From the NCBI GenBank assembly GCA_026414565.1, contig JAOAIT010000028.1:46263-110262 (forward strand): DNA of 64,000 bases, read 5' to 3'. The notes below the pieces were generated by a model. The model saw only the letters and a list, made by a program, of their open reading frames with translations. It made no database searches and was not told where the DNA came from. This DNA is from Verrucomicrobiia bacterium (lineage in GTDB: Bacteria; Verrucomicrobiota; Verrucomicrobiia; Limisphaerales; Fontisphaeraceae). The position numbers were made by a program, and so were the translations under genes. Positions 1 through 9,429 of the stretch are shown here, in pieces. The stretch's first letter is position 1. Each line of letters begins with the position of its first letter.

Positions 1-2537
1 CTGGCGACGGGGGCCGTGTTTTCGAAGCGGTCAAAGGTGAGGTAATCGGCGTAATTGCCCGCGCCGGCGGGGGGCGGCCATTCCTGGCCCCAGGGGTAGA
101 GGCCGGGCAGCCGGCCGCTGCGCTCGGCGGGGGTGGCGCCGGATTCCTGGGGCAGGCCGACGGCGAGGCTCCATTCCTGATCGGTGGGGAGGCGGTAGAG
201 TTCATCCGCGCCGATGATGCCCGCCTTGCGTTCCAACTGGGTGAGCCAGTTGCAGAACCGCAGCGCCTCCTCGTAGTTGACGTTGACCACCGGATGGGCG
301 GGCGCCTGTTTGAAGCCCGGCTCCTTCCAGGCCAGCTCGGCGTAGCGCTCCTCCAGAGCGAAGCGGGAGAAGTCCTGCACGCGGGTTTCCCAGGCGCAGA
401 TGAAGACGTTGCCCAGCGGCACCATGCGCATGCCGAGGGAGTTGTGCCAGATTTTGCCGGGCACGGGCCGGTTTTCCACCAGGGTGATCTGGGACTGGAA
501 GGCGGTTTTCTGCTCCTGGGCGGCCTTGGTTTCGGCGGCTTTGCGGGCCTCCTCGGCGCGGCGGGCTTCCTCGGCGCGACGAGCCTCTTCGCTCAACTTG
601 GCCAGGCGGGCCTGGCGCTCGGCTTCGGCGCGGCGGGCGGCTTCTTCCAGCTTGCGGCGGGTTTCCTCTTCGGCCTTCAGGCGGGCCTTTTCGGCTTCGG
701 CCAGTTTGCGCTCCAGCTCGGCCTTGCGGGCGGCCTCCTCCTCGCGGCGTTTGCGTTCGGCTTCGAGGGCGGCCTGGGCCTTGGCCTCCGACTCCTTGCG
801 GGCGCGCTCCTCCTCCTCCAGCTTTTTGGCGGCGGCTTCCGCGGCCAGGCGGGTGGCTTCGGCTTCTTTGAGGGCGGCCTCGGCGGCGGCCTTGATGCGC
901 TCGGCCTCGGCCCGCTGGGCGGCCAGTTGCGCTTCAATCTTGCGGCGCTCGGCTTCGGCGGCGGCATCGCCACCGGCTTTTTTGGCGGCTTCGGCGGCCA
1001 GGCGTTTCAGTTCGGCTTCCTTGGCGAGGATGGCCTGGCGTTCGGCTTCGAGGCGTTTGGCCTCTTCTTCGGCGGCGCGTTTTTTGGCGATGGCCTCGGC
1101 TTCGCGTTTGCGGGCTTCCTCCTCGGCCTGGCGCTTGCGGGCTTCGGCTTCCTCCTGGGCCTTTTTGGCCTGGGCGGCGGCGATTTCGAGGGCTTTGCGG
1201 CGTTGTTCGAGTTCCTCTTCGGCTTTTTTCTTTTCCTCTTCGAGGCGTTTGCGCTCCTCTTCGAGCTTGCGCTGCAGGGCCTCGCGCTCATAGGCGAGGC
1301 GGCGTTCAAGTTCCTCGGCGCTCAAGCCGGCATTGGTGGAGGTGTCGGAGGGGGTGGTGGTGGCGACGGGGGCTGGGGCGGGATGCATTTGGGTACTGAG
1401 ATACCAGCCCACGATGCCCAGGATGACGCCCACCATCACCGCGATGATGGGGACCAGACTTTTCTTGGGCGGGGCGGCGGGCGCCGGCGCGGGGGTGGGA
1501 GCGCCGGGGATGTTCATGGTGGGCACCGGCGGCGTGGTGGCCACGGCGGCGGCAGCGGCGGTCGCAGCGGGGGCTGGTTGCGGGGCCGCCGTTTTGAAAG
1601 GTTCGGGGGGCGTGGGCAAGGGCGGGCGCTTGCATGGGCCATACAGCTCGAGGCGGTCGGCCACTTCTTCCATGTCGGCGGGGCGATAGGCCGGTTCCTT
1701 GGCCAGACAGCCGGCGACGGTCTCATCCCAGGCGCGGGGGATGGGTTCGCCGAGGATGCGCATGTCGCGGCGGCGGCGGGTCATGGTGGGGGGCACATCT
1801 TCCTTGACCTGGGAGACGATGTTGCCGGTGTTGAAGGGGGGCTTGCTGGTGATCAACTCATAGAGGCAGACGCCCAGGGAATAAACATCATCCGTAACGG
1901 TGGGCGGGGTGCCGTCCAGGCGTTGGGGGCTGGTGTAGCGGAAACTTTGGGCCACGTCCCGCGGGCTGCCCTCGAGTTTGTTGACCCAGAATCCGAGCAG
2001 GGCATCGAGGCGGGCATCGGTGATGACGATTTCGCCGGCGGAGGTGAGCAGCAGGTTGGTGGGTTTCAGGTTGCCGTGGGCCTGGCCGGCGGCGTGGAGG
2101 GCGCCTAGGTTTTTGGTGATGGGCTTGAGCCATTCTTTCAAATCCACCGCGTCGAAGACCTGGTTTTTGCGTTGCTGGCGCAAATCATGGAGGGAGGTGC
2201 CTTCAATCCATTCTTCCACCACGGCGGCCAGGGGGCCTTCCACCACCCAATCAAAGACGCGGGCCAGGCCGGGGATTTCGAGCGTTTTTAATTCCGCGAC
2301 GAGGGCGGAGATTTGCGCCATGGCCTCGGGGGTGGCGGTCACGCGGGTGGGGAGGAATTTCAGGGTCACATCCCGGCTGCCCTGGTCATCCCACGCCTGC
2401 CAGACGGCGCTGTTGCGGCCCCGGCCAATCAGCCTTACCAAACAATACCGGTTAAATACAAACTGACCGGCGGCCAGACTGCGCACGGCCTCGCCCAGAT
2501 CCATTTCCGGGGGGGTGGGGGTGTTGTTGGCTGACAT
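1..2537 (-). CDS. Kinase-like / coiled-coil / FGE-sulfatase domain fusion (3' end outside window)
   Basis: At least 845 residues, cut by the window edge at the C-terminus. Residues about 30-280 form a Hanks-type Ser/Thr kinase fold: glycine-rich loop LIGRGRNSAVWQAW and a Lys in VTLKFLP. The catalytic loop, however, reads HGNLKPTN where active kinases have HRDLKPxN, and the DFG position reads DAR, so phosphotransfer is doubtful. An Ala/Pro linker and one membrane segment (about 358-378) follow. Next is a very long Glu/Ala/Lys/Arg-rich coiled coil (about 400-680). From about 700 comes a formylglycine-generating-enzyme/SUMF1-like domain (WHNSLGMRMVPLGNVFI, then WETRVQDF, NVNYEEALRFCNWL, RLPTDQEW, YPWGQEWPPP). 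I chose the ATG at 2537 because the protein starts just ahead of the kinase fold. The FGE-like part is probably a binding domain outside the cytoplasm. The domain layout is clear; the role is unknown. Confidence 0.85.
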   Translation of the reverse strand, partial: MSANNTPTPPEMDLGEAVRSLAAGQFVFNRYCLVRLIGRGRNSAVWQAWDDQGSRDVTLKFLPTRVTATPEAMAQISALVAELKTLEIPGLARVFDWVVEGPLAAVVEEWIEGTSLHDLRQQRKNQVFDAVDLKEWLKPITKNLGALHAAGQAHGNLKPTNLLLTSAGEIVITDARLDALLGFWVNKLEGSPRDVAQSFRYTSPQRLDGTPPTVTDDVYSLGVCLYELITSKPPFNTGNIVSQVKEDVPPTMTRRRRDMRILGEPIPRAWDETVAGCLAKEPAYRPADMEEVADRLELYGPCKRPPLPTPPEPFKTAAPQPAPAATAAAAAVATTPPVPTMNIPGAPTPAPAPAAPPKKSLVPIIAVMVGVILGIVGWYLSTQMHPAPAPVATTTPSDTSTNAGLSAEELERRLAYEREALQRKLEEERKRLEEEKKKAEEELEQRRKALEIAAAQAKKAQEEAEARKRQAEEEARKREAEAIAKKRAAEEEAKRLEAERQAILAKEAELKRLAAEAAKKAGGDAAAEAERRKIEAQLAAQRAEAERIKAAAEAALKEAEATRLAAEAAAKKLEEEERARKESEAKAQAALEAERKRREEEAARKAELERKLAEAEKARLKAEEETRRKLEEAARRAEAERQARLAKLSEEARRAEEARRAEEARKAAETKAAQEQKTAFQSQITLVENRPVPGKIWHNSLGMRMVPLGNVFICAWETRVQDFSRFALEERYAELAWKEPGFKQAPAHPVVNVNYEEALRFCNWLTQLERKAGIIGADELYRLPTDQEWSLAVGLPQESGATPAERSGRLPGLYPWGQEWPPPAGAGNYADYLTFDRFENTAPVA

Positions 2538-2806
2538 AATGGTTCACGTTGGGATTGTTCCGTCAGTGACGGATTTTAGCTTAGCATCAGGAGATTGGAC
2601 GGGCAATGACTTCTTTCGCTCCGGCGCGGGGCCGGGCGCGGGCCGGCGGAGCATGCCGCATTGCGGGGGCAGTCCCCGGCTGCGAGGCGCGCGGGCGGGC
2701 AGGCTTGCCTGTCCGCTTGACATTCCGGCGGGCATCGGCGACAAGCTAGCGGCTAAACCGGCCGGCCACACCTGTTTGGGTGGGCTGCCTTGAACCACGA
2801 TCCATC

Positions 2807-3799
2807 ATGCAAACAACGATGCGACACAAGCTGGCCACCGCGGCGCTGTACCTCGCGGTGGGGATGGTGACGGTAACAACCCCGGTGGCGCGGGCGTATG
2901 ATTTGCCGGCGGTGAACCTGGGGTTCACCAGTTTTCTGGATGGAGGTCCGCCGGCCGGGCCGGGGTTTTACTACACCCATTATTTTCAATACTACCGCGC
3001 GGAATCATTGCGGGGGGTGGATGGGACGGAGATATTCCCCAACCCGGTGTTTCCCGACGCGAAGGTGGATGCGTGGATCAGCCTGTCGCAATTCATCGCG
3101 CAGTGTCCCAAGAAACTGGTGTTGGGCGCGCAACCGGGGCTGGACGTGATTGTGCCGGTGGTGGATTTGGGCATTTCCGGGACGCCGTTGCGGGCGAATC
3201 GGGCGGGGTTTGGGGATGTGCTGGTGGGCCCGTTTCTGCAATGGGAGCCGATCATGGGCAAGAACGGCCCCATCTTCATGCATCGGATCGAGTTTCAATG
3301 TCTGTTGCCGGTGGGGCGGTATGACTCCCGATACCAGCTTAATCCCGGGGCCAACCATTTCAGTTTCAATCCCTACTGGGCGGGGACGTTGTTTATCACG
3401 CCCAAGCTGACGCTCTCGACGCGGCTGCATTACCTGTGGAATGACGGCAACGAGGATCCGGATGTGACGTGGACGGCCCATCCGCTGTGGAAGGCCACCG
3501 GCGGCAATGAAGTGCAGCCGGGGCAGGCGTTGCACCTGAACTTTGCCACGGACTACGAGCTGATTGAGAAGCGCCTGCGGGTGGGCTTCAACGGGTATTA
3601 TCTGACCCAGATTACGGACACGCGGCTCAACGGGCAGAACATCCCGCAACGGCGCGAGGAGGTCATTGGCCTGGGGCCGGGGGCGCTGTTCTCGTTCAGC
3701 CAAAACACCCACCTGTTTTTCAACGCTTATTTTGAAACCGCCGCGGAGAATCGGCCGGAAGGCATGCGGTTCCAGTTGCGGCTGGTGCATCATTTTTAA
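2807..3799 (+). CDS. Exported outer-membrane protein, MetA-pathway/SphA-like (Phenol_MetA_deg family)
   Basis: 330 residues with an N-terminal signal peptide (RHKLATAALYLAVGMVTVT, then VARAYD). The mature part begins with FLDGGPPAGPGFYYTHYFQ, typical of the family annotated as 'putative MetA-pathway of phenol degradation', whose members are predicted beta-barrel outer-membrane proteins. Alternating hydrophobic strands and a C-terminal aromatic residue (LVHHF) fit a barrel. The start is uncertain: ATG 2807 was chosen, ATG 2819 would also give a good signal peptide, and a GTG at 2780 adds a non-signal-like tail. No ribosome site decides. The substrate is unknown; the family name does not prove a role in aromatic degradation. 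The nearest genes (a kinase-like fusion divergently, trpB downstream) suggest no shared pathway. Confidence 0.72.
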   Translation: MQTTMRHKLATAALYLAVGMVTVTTPVARAYDLPAVNLGFTSFLDGGPPAGPGFYYTHYFQYYRAESLRGVDGTEIFPNPVFPDAKVDAWISLSQFIAQCPKKLVLGAQPGLDVIVPVVDLGISGTPLRANRAGFGDVLVGPFLQWEPIMGKNGPIFMHRIEFQCLLPVGRYDSRYQLNPGANHFSFNPYWAGTLFITPKLTLSTRLHYLWNDGNEDPDVTWTAHPLWKATGGNEVQPGQALHLNFATDYELIEKRLRVGFNGYYLTQITDTRLNGQNIPQRREEVIGLGPGALFSFSQNTHLFFNAYFETAAENRPEGMRFQLRLVHHF

Positions 3800-3845
3800 T
3801 CCCGTGACGCCCGGCGGGCGGCCGGGGCGGAGCTGAGTTTTTTTT

Positions 3846-5240
3846 ATGGCACAAATCAAATACTTGCTGGAAGAACACGAAATGCCGCGCCAGTGGTACA
3901 ACCTGGCGGCGGATCTGCCCACCCCCATGCTGCCCCCGCTGGGGCCGGACGGCAAACCGGTCCCGCCGGAGAGGTTGCGCCCGGTGTTTCCGGACAACAT
4001 CATCGAGCAGGAGGTCAGCACGCAGCGGTGGATTGACATTCCCGAGGAGGTGCTGGAGCTGCTGGCCATTTACCGGCCCACGCCGCTGTATCGCGCCGTG
4101 CGGCTGGAGCAGGCGTTGAAGACGCCGGCCCGCATCTACTACAAGCACGAGGGCGTGTCGCCGGCGGGCAGTCACAAGCCCAACACGGCCATTCCGCAGG
4201 CGTGGTACAACAAGCAGTTCGGCATCCGCCGCATGACCACCGAGACCGGCGCGGGCCAGTGGGGCAGCGCGCTGGCGTTTGCGTGCTCGCTGATCGGGCT
4301 GGAGTGCAAGGTGTGGATGGTGCGGATCAGTTTTGACCAGAAGCCGTTTCGCAAGTTGATGATGGCCACCTGGGGGGCCCAGTGCGTGGCCAGTCCCTCG
4401 CGGGAGACGGCCGCCGGGCGGGCCATTCTGGAAAAGGACCCAGACTGCCCCGGCTCGCTGGGCATCGCCATCAGCGAGGCGGTGGAGGCGGCGGTGACCG
4501 ATCCCACGGGCAAGACGCGCTACAGCCTGGGCAGCGTGCTCAATCACGTCATGCTGCACCAGACCATCATTGGTCTGGAGGCCAAGAAACAACTGGCCAA
4601 GGCTGGCGAAAAGAAGCCGGATGTGGTCATCGGTTGCGCCGGCGGCGGCTCGAATTTTGCCGGCATCGCCTTCCCGTTTGTGTGCGACAAGATCCACGGG
4701 GAAAACATCGAGATTGTGCCGGTGGAGCCGGAGAGCTGCCCGACGATGACCCGGGGGCCGTTTGCGTATGACCACGGCGACACGGCGGGCATGACGCCGC
4801 TGCTGCCCATGCACTCGCTGGGGCATGAATTCATGCCGCCGCCCATTCACGCGGGCGGGCTGCGTTATCACGGCATTGCGCCGCTGATCAGCCAGGGCAT
4901 CATTGAGGGCCTGATCAAGCCGCGGGCGGTGCATCAAACCAAATGCTACGAGGCCGCGGTGCTCTGGGCGCGGACCGAGGGGTACATTCCGGCGCCGGAG
5001 ACCTCCCATGCCATTGCGGCCGTGGTGGAGGAGGCGCGCCGCGCCCGCGAGGAGGGCAAGGAGAAGGTGATCCTCTTCTGCTGGTCGGGGCATGGCCTGA
5101 TGGATCTCGTGGGATACGACAAGTATTTCCAGGGACAACTGGCCGATTACAGCCTGCCGCAGGAAGACCTGGATCGGTGGGTGGCCAAGATCAACCACTT
5201 CCCCAAACCCGCCGTGCGCAAGACGGGCAAGTGGGGCTGA
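3846..5240 (+). CDS. trpB: TrpB2-type tryptophan synthase beta-like, PLP-dependent enzyme
   Basis: 464 residues, the length of the TrpB2 (TrpB-like) subfamily rather than of the roughly 400-residue TrpB1. Visible motifs: the N-terminal extension with [16 protein letters not shown], the PLP Lys in AGSHKPNTA (Lys111), the ETGAGQWG loop (about 133-140), and the phosphate-binding CAGGGSNF (about 264-271). The family joins indole and L-serine to give L-tryptophan in the cytoplasm; TrpB2 enzymes often work without TrpA. No trpA or other trp gene lies in the window, in line with a stand-alone indole-salvage enzyme. A clean hairpin terminator follows at 5279-5304, so it is probably monocistronic. Confidence 0.93.
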   Translation: MAQIKYLLEEHEMPRQWYNLAADLPTPMLPPLGPDGKPVPPERLRPVFPDNIIEQEVSTQRWIDIPEEVLELLAIYRPTPLYRAVRLEQALKTPARIYYKHEGVSPAGSHKPNTAIPQAWYNKQFGIRRMTTETGAGQWGSALAFACSLIGLECKVWMVRISFDQKPFRKLMMATWGAQCVASPSRETAAGRAILEKDPDCPGSLGIAISEAVEAAVTDPTGKTRYSLGSVLNHVMLHQTIIGLEAKKQLAKAGEKKPDVVIGCAGGGSNFAGIAFPFVCDKIHGENIEIVPVEPESCPTMTRGPFAYDHGDTAGMTPLLPMHSLGHEFMPPPIHAGGLRYHGIAPLISQGIIEGLIKPRAVHQTKCYEAAVLWARTEGYIPAPETSHAIAAVVEEARRAREEGKEKVILFCWSGHGLMDLVGYDKYFQGQLADYSLPQEDLDRWVAKINHFPKPAVRKTGKWG

Positions 5241-5278
5241 GCCGGCGGCGGGCCGGCCCAAACGAGCTGAAGCCACCG

Positions 5279-5304
5279 GGGGCATGCGCGGCATGCCCCT
5301 TTTT
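5279..5304 (+). terminator. Rho-independent terminator after trpB
   Basis: A perfect 9-bp stem (GGGGCATGC at 5279-5287 pairing with 5291-5299), a 3-nt loop and a T5 run at 5300-5304. It lies 39 nt after the trpB stop. Confidence 0.75.
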
Positions 5305-5391
5305 GCTGGCCGGGGGTGAGGTGGGCGGGCGGAAATTATTTGCTTGCGGGGGGCGGGGATTTTTGGGAATTACTTAACAAACTTAATTATT

Positions 5392-6903
5392 ATGACCGAC
5401 CTTAAATCGCTGGAAGTCTGGCTGGTGACGGGCAGTCAGCATTTGTATGGACCCGAGGCGTTGCGCCAGGTGGCCGCCAATGCGCAGGCCGTGGCGGGGG
5501 CGTTGGACAAGGCGCCGGCCATTCCGGTGCGGGTGGTGTTTCAGCCGGTGGTGAAGTCGCCGGCGGAGGTGTTGCGGCTGGCGGAGCAGGCGAATTTGGC
5601 GCCGCAGTGCGTGGGATTGATCACGTGGTGCCACACGTTTTCGCCGTCGAAGATGTGGATCAACGGGTTGAAGGCGCTGCGCAAGCCGATCCTGCACCTG
5701 CACACGCAGTTCAACCGGGACATTCCCTGGGCCACCATTGACATGGATTTCATGAATTTGAATCAGGCGGCGCACGGGGATCGCGAGCATGGTTTTATCA
5801 TGAGCCGGATGCGCCGGCAGCGGAAGGTGGTGACCGGGCACTGGCAGGCGGCCGGGGTGCAGGCGCAGATTGGGGCATGGTGCCGGGCGGCGGCGGCGTG
5901 GCAGGACTGGCAGGGGGCGCGGTTCTGCCGGTTTGGGGACAACATGCGGGAGGTGGCGGTGACGGAGGGGGACAAGGTGGCGGCGGAGATCCAGTTTGGC
6001 TACTCGGTCAATGGCTACGGGGTGGGGGATTTGGTGGCGCGGGTGCGCGCGGCCGGGGAGGCCGAAGTGGACGCGCTGGTGGAGCAATATGAGGCGGCGT
6101 ACACGGTGGCGCCGGCGTTGCGCAAGAATGGCGCCCGGCGCTCCTCGTTGCGGGAGGCGGCGCGGATTGAGGCGGGCTTGCGGGCTTTTCTGCAGGAGGG
6201 CGGCTTCAAGGGATTCACGACGACGTTTGAAGATTTGCACGGTTTGGAGCAGTTGCCCGGCATCGCGGTGCAACGGCTCATGGCCGAGGGGTATGGGTTT
6301 GGGGCGGAGGGCGACTGGAAGACGGCGGCGCTGGTGCGGGCGATGAAGGTGATGAGCGCCGGGCTGAAAGGGGGCACGTCGTTCATGGAGGATTACACCT
6401 ATCATCTGGAGCCGCGCGCGATGCAGGTGCTGGGGGCGCACATGCTGGAGATCTGTCCGAGCATTGCCAAAGGCAAACCCTCGATGGAAATCCATCCGCT
6501 GGGGATTGGGGGGAAGGCGGATCCGGTGCGGCTGGTGTTTGACACGCCGGCCGGGCCGGCCGTGAACGCCTCGATCATTGATCTGGGCAACCGTTTCCGG
6601 CTGCTGGTCAACGAGGTGGACGTGGTGCCACCGAAAAAGCCGCTGCCCAAACTGCCGGTGGCGCGGGCGTTGTGGGTGCCCAAACCGGATCTGGCCACGG
6701 CGGCCACGGCGTGGATTTATGCGGGTGGGGCGCATCACACGGGCTTCAGCCAGGCGGTGACCACCGAGATGCTGGAGGACTTTGCCACGATGGCCGGGCT
6801 GGAAGTGGTGGTGATTGATGCCGAGACGCGGCTGCGCCGCTTCAAGCAGGAGTTGGAATGGAATGACGTGGCTTACGCGCTGCGTCAGGGGCTGGGGCGT
6901 TAA
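5392..6903 (+). CDS. araA: L-arabinose isomerase
   Basis: 503 residues, the normal AraA length. It opens with the family signature [13 protein letters not shown] and continues with [25 protein letters not shown] and [15 protein letters not shown]. Later it has the catalytic-region [12 protein letters not shown] and [19 protein letters not shown]. It interconverts L-arabinose and L-ribulose, the first cytoplasmic step of arabinose use. ATG 5392 starts exactly at the conserved N-terminus; an in-frame extension upstream to 5344 has no family support. No araB, araD or transporter is nearby, so the rest of the pathway must be elsewhere. A GC-rich hairpin follows at 6926-6952. Confidence 0.97.
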   Translation: MTDLKSLEVWLVTGSQHLYGPEALRQVAANAQAVAGALDKAPAIPVRVVFQPVVKSPAEVLRLAEQANLAPQCVGLITWCHTFSPSKMWINGLKALRKPILHLHTQFNRDIPWATIDMDFMNLNQAAHGDREHGFIMSRMRRQRKVVTGHWQAAGVQAQIGAWCRAAAAWQDWQGARFCRFGDNMREVAVTEGDKVAAEIQFGYSVNGYGVGDLVARVRAAGEAEVDALVEQYEAAYTVAPALRKNGARRSSLREAARIEAGLRAFLQEGGFKGFTTTFEDLHGLEQLPGIAVQRLMAEGYGFGAEGDWKTAALVRAMKVMSAGLKGGTSFMEDYTYHLEPRAMQVLGAHMLEICPSIAKGKPSMEIHPLGIGGKADPVRLVFDTPAGPAVNASIIDLGNRFRLLVNEVDVVPPKKPLPKLPVARALWVPKPDLATAATAWIYAGGAHHTGFSQAVTTEMLEDFATMAGLEVVVIDAETRLRRFKQELEWNDVAYALRQGLGR

Positions 6904-6925
6904 TCGGAGTCCTGGACTGGGGGGG

Positions 6926-6952
6926 AAGGCCGGCCGGGGGGGGCGGCCTTTT
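6926..6952 (+). terminator. Probable terminator after araA
   Basis: A 7-bp stem AAGGCCG (6926-6932) / CGGCCTT (6944-6950) with a G-rich loop. It ends in only four Ts, so the call is weaker than for the other terminators. Confidence 0.45.
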
Positions 6953-7075
6953 CCGTTGTGGCTCCGGCCGGTGCCGCTGGGGGGCGCGGAGTTTTCTGCA
7001 AGCGGAGGCAGGGGGTCTGTGGGCCTGCATTAAACAGTGTTCAATCCGCCGCGTTTATGGCACAAGAGCAGCGGT

Positions 7076-8503
7076 ATGGATTACGAAGCGGTGATCGGCC
7101 TGGAGACGCATGTCCAGCTCAAAACGCGCTCGAAGATGTGGTGCGGATGCGCCAATGAATTTGGCGCGCCGCCCAATACGCATGTCTGCCCCGTGTGCCT
7201 GGGGCTGCCGGGGGTGCTGCCGGTGGCCAACGAGGAGGCCCTGCGGCTGACGGTGCTCACCGGCCTGCTGCTGCATTGTGAGATTCCCGCGCGGGCCAAG
7301 TTTGACCGGAAGAATTATTTCTATCCGGACATGCCCAAGAATTATCAGATCACGCAGTATGATCTGCCCTCCACGCGCCACGGTTACCTGGACTTTGAAT
7401 TCGAGGGCCGCGTTGAGCGGGTGCGGATTACGCGCGCCCATCTGGAGGAGGACGTGGGGAAGAGTTTTCATTTTGAGCGCTTCAGCGGGGTGGACTTCAA
7501 CCGGGCCGGCGTGCCGCTGCTGGAGATCGTGAGCGAGCCGGACATTACCAGCGCGGACATGGCGTATGCCTACCTGAACGCCCTGAAGGAAACGCTGATG
7601 CAGGGCGGGGTGAGCGACTGCGACATGGAAAAAGGGATGGTGCGGTGCGATGTCAACGTCAGTCTCCGCCCCCGGGGCAGCGGGACGCTGGGGGCGAAGA
7701 TTGAGATCAAGAACATGAATTCCTTCAGCGGGGTGCGGCGGGCGCTGGAGTATGAAATCCAGCGGCAGCGGGAGGTGCTGGCGGCGGGGGGGACTTTGCG
7801 CCAGGAAACGCGCCGCTGGGATGATGTGGCAGGGATCACCGAGCCGATGCGCACCAAGGAGGAGGCGCATGATTATCGTTATTTTCCGGATCCGGATCTC
7901 ATGCCCCTGGTGCCCACGGAGGTGTGGCTGGCGGAGGTGCGGGCGCGGTTGGTGGAGCTGCCGCTGGCCCGCAAGCAACGGTTCATGCGGGATTATGCCC
8001 TGCCGGCCCCGGATGCGGAGACGTTCAAAAACGACAAACCGCTGGCCGACTACTACGAGCGGCTGGCGGGAAAAACCGCCCATAAAAAGGCCCTGGCCAA
8101 CTGGGTCATCAACAACCTGCGCGCCCAGATGAGCGCCGCCGGGGTGGGGCTGGAGCAACTGCGGTTTGCGCCGGAGGCCCTGCTCAAGCTCATTGAGCTG
8201 GTGGAGACGGGCCGCCTGAGCAGCAAGGCGGCGCAGGAGGTGTTTGGGGAGATGTTCACCACCGGGCAGGATCCGGCGCAGATCATGGAGCAAAAGGGGC
8301 TGGCCCAGGTGAGTGATGCCGCCGCCCTGGAGCCGCTGTGTGACCAGGCCATTGCCGACAACCCGCGGGCCGTGGCCGATTATCGCGCGGGCAAGGCCGC
8401 CGCGCTGAATGCCTTGAAAGGGTACGTGATGAAGCTCAGCAAGGGGAAGGCCAACCCGGGTTTGGCGGGGGAGATTTTGGAGCGCAAGTTGAAGGGCCAG
8501 TAA
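7076..8503 (+). CDS. gatB: Aspartyl/glutamyl-tRNA amidotransferase subunit B
   Basis: 475 residues, full length. It starts with the canonical MDYEAVIGLETHVQL and shows the zinc-site cysteines (WCGCANEFG, then THVCPVCLG), KFDRKNYFYPDMPKNYQ, and the YRYFPDPDL segment. A helical tail domain of the YqeY/GatB type follows. GatB is the kinase/tRNA-binding subunit of GatCAB, which amidates misacylated Glu-tRNA(Gln) or Asp-tRNA(Asn). An upstream in-frame GTG (7037) was rejected because homologues begin at MDYEAVIG. gatA and gatC are not in the window. Since glnS is present (30840), here GatCAB may mainly serve Asn-tRNA; that is inference. Confidence 0.97.
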   Translation: MDYEAVIGLETHVQLKTRSKMWCGCANEFGAPPNTHVCPVCLGLPGVLPVANEEALRLTVLTGLLLHCEIPARAKFDRKNYFYPDMPKNYQITQYDLPSTRHGYLDFEFEGRVERVRITRAHLEEDVGKSFHFERFSGVDFNRAGVPLLEIVSEPDITSADMAYAYLNALKETLMQGGVSDCDMEKGMVRCDVNVSLRPRGSGTLGAKIEIKNMNSFSGVRRALEYEIQRQREVLAAGGTLRQETRRWDDVAGITEPMRTKEEAHDYRYFPDPDLMPLVPTEVWLAEVRARLVELPLARKQRFMRDYALPAPDAETFKNDKPLADYYERLAGKTAHKKALANWVINNLRAQMSAAGVGLEQLRFAPEALLKLIELVETGRLSSKAAQEVFGEMFTTGQDPAQIMEQKGLAQVSDAAALEPLCDQAIADNPRAVADYRAGKAAALNALKGYVMKLSKGKANPGLAGEILERKLKGQ

Positions 8504-8525
8504 GCCGGGGGCAACCGGCGAGGGG

Positions 8526-9416
8526 CTAGCTCGCCGGCTGGCGTTGGGCCAGCTCCAGGGCCAGGAGGTCGTCCAGCTCCTCGGGCGCAAGCCAGGAACC
8601 TTCCAGTCCGGCGCGGGCGCAGAGGAGCCGGTTGCGCCGGGGGCCGGCGGCGTGGAAGGCGCGCAACCGCTTCAAGTCGCCTTCCACCACGCGCTGCCAG
8701 GCGGGGCTTAAAGCCGCGGGCAGGGCCGCCGCGAGCTGATCCAGCAGGCGGGCATCGTGTCCGGCAAAAAAATCCTGCCACAGGGAAAGCTCCTGCAAAG
8801 GCGGCGGCAGGGGATGAGGGAGGGGGATTTGGGGCGGCAATTTTTCCCGGTACGCCAGCGGGGGCAGCTCGTGCAAGGAAGAGGGGCCGGCCGTGAGACA
8901 GACGGCCAGGCGGAAGCAGGCGCGCAGGCATTCGCGCACACGCACGAGGCCTTTGAACGCGCCGTACCACGGGCCGGGCTCGTGCGGCAGCGGCCGGCCG
9001 CATCCCCAGCGCAGGATGAGCTGGCCGTGCGGAGTGAGGTTGAGACTCACGCGGCCGTAGTGCTCGGGGCGGGTGTTGAGCAGGTTGAAGCGGGGTTTGA
9101 ACAGCCGCAGCAGTTCGTTTTCGCGCAGCAGGGCGGCGGCGTGGTCGGGCAGCACTTCCCAGGAGATGGCGCGGGTTGCGCGGAGGAGGCGGGCGGTTTT
9201 GCGGGAGCAGCGCTCCAGGGGCAGGTGCAGGTAACTTTGGAGGCGGCGGCGGAGGTTGACCGCTTTGCCCACGTAGATCAGGCGGCCCTGGGCATCCCCC
9301 AGCAGATACACGCCGGGGCGGGGTGGGATGCGGCGGAAAAGGGCGGGGCCAAAGCGCGTTTGCCACACGTGGGGCGGGGGCAGCAGGGTCAACTGGCGGG
9401 CGGTGCGTGCGGGCAT
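8526..9416 (-). CDS. GIY-YIG nuclease, UvrC/Cho-like
   Basis: 296 residues. A GIY-YIG nuclease domain occupies about residues 25-110: PGVYLLG, then LIYVGKAVNLRRRLQSYL with the conserved Arg, and the catalytic-type Glu in LLRENELLRLFKPRFNLL. This is the N-terminal nuclease arrangement of UvrC and of the shorter Cho protein. The rest (about 110-296) is Leu/Pro/Arg-rich and lacks the UvrC RNase H-like and helix-hairpin-helix domains. The ATG at 9416 sits just ahead of the domain; longer in-frame upstream sequence lies inside the neighbouring permease and has no support. Its stop is within a palindrome (8515-8537) shared with the convergent gatB end. It likely acts in DNA repair; the target is unknown. 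Confidence 0.82.
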   Translation of the reverse strand: MPARTARQLTLLPPPHVWQTRFGPALFRRIPPRPGVYLLGDAQGRLIYVGKAVNLRRRLQSYLHLPLERCSRKTARLLRATRAISWEVLPDHAAALLRENELLRLFKPRFNLLNTRPEHYGRVSLNLTPHGQLILRWGCGRPLPHEPGPWYGAFKGLVRVRECLRACFRLAVCLTAGPSSLHELPPLAYREKLPPQIPLPHPLPPPLQELSLWQDFFAGHDARLLDQLAAALPAALSPAWQRVVEGDLKRLRAFHAAGPRRNRLLCARAGLEGSWLAPEELDDLLALELAQRQPAS

Positions 9417-9429
9417 GGTGTGTGGCGGA

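Noticed and set aside
294..2108. Long plus-strand open frame of about 600 residues, Gly/Phe/Leu-rich
   Set aside because: It is the complement of the coiled-coil and kinase-like coding region; its composition is just the reverse of Glu/Ala/Lys/Arg codons, and it has no start signal.
2717..2760. TTGACA as promoter for the MetA-like gene
   Set aside because: No -10 box at an acceptable distance.
8515..8537. Palindrome CCGGCGAG...CTCGCCGG between gatB and the GIY-YIG gene
   Set aside because: Could be a bidirectional terminator, but it has no T-tract on either side and overlaps a stop codon; left out as a feature.
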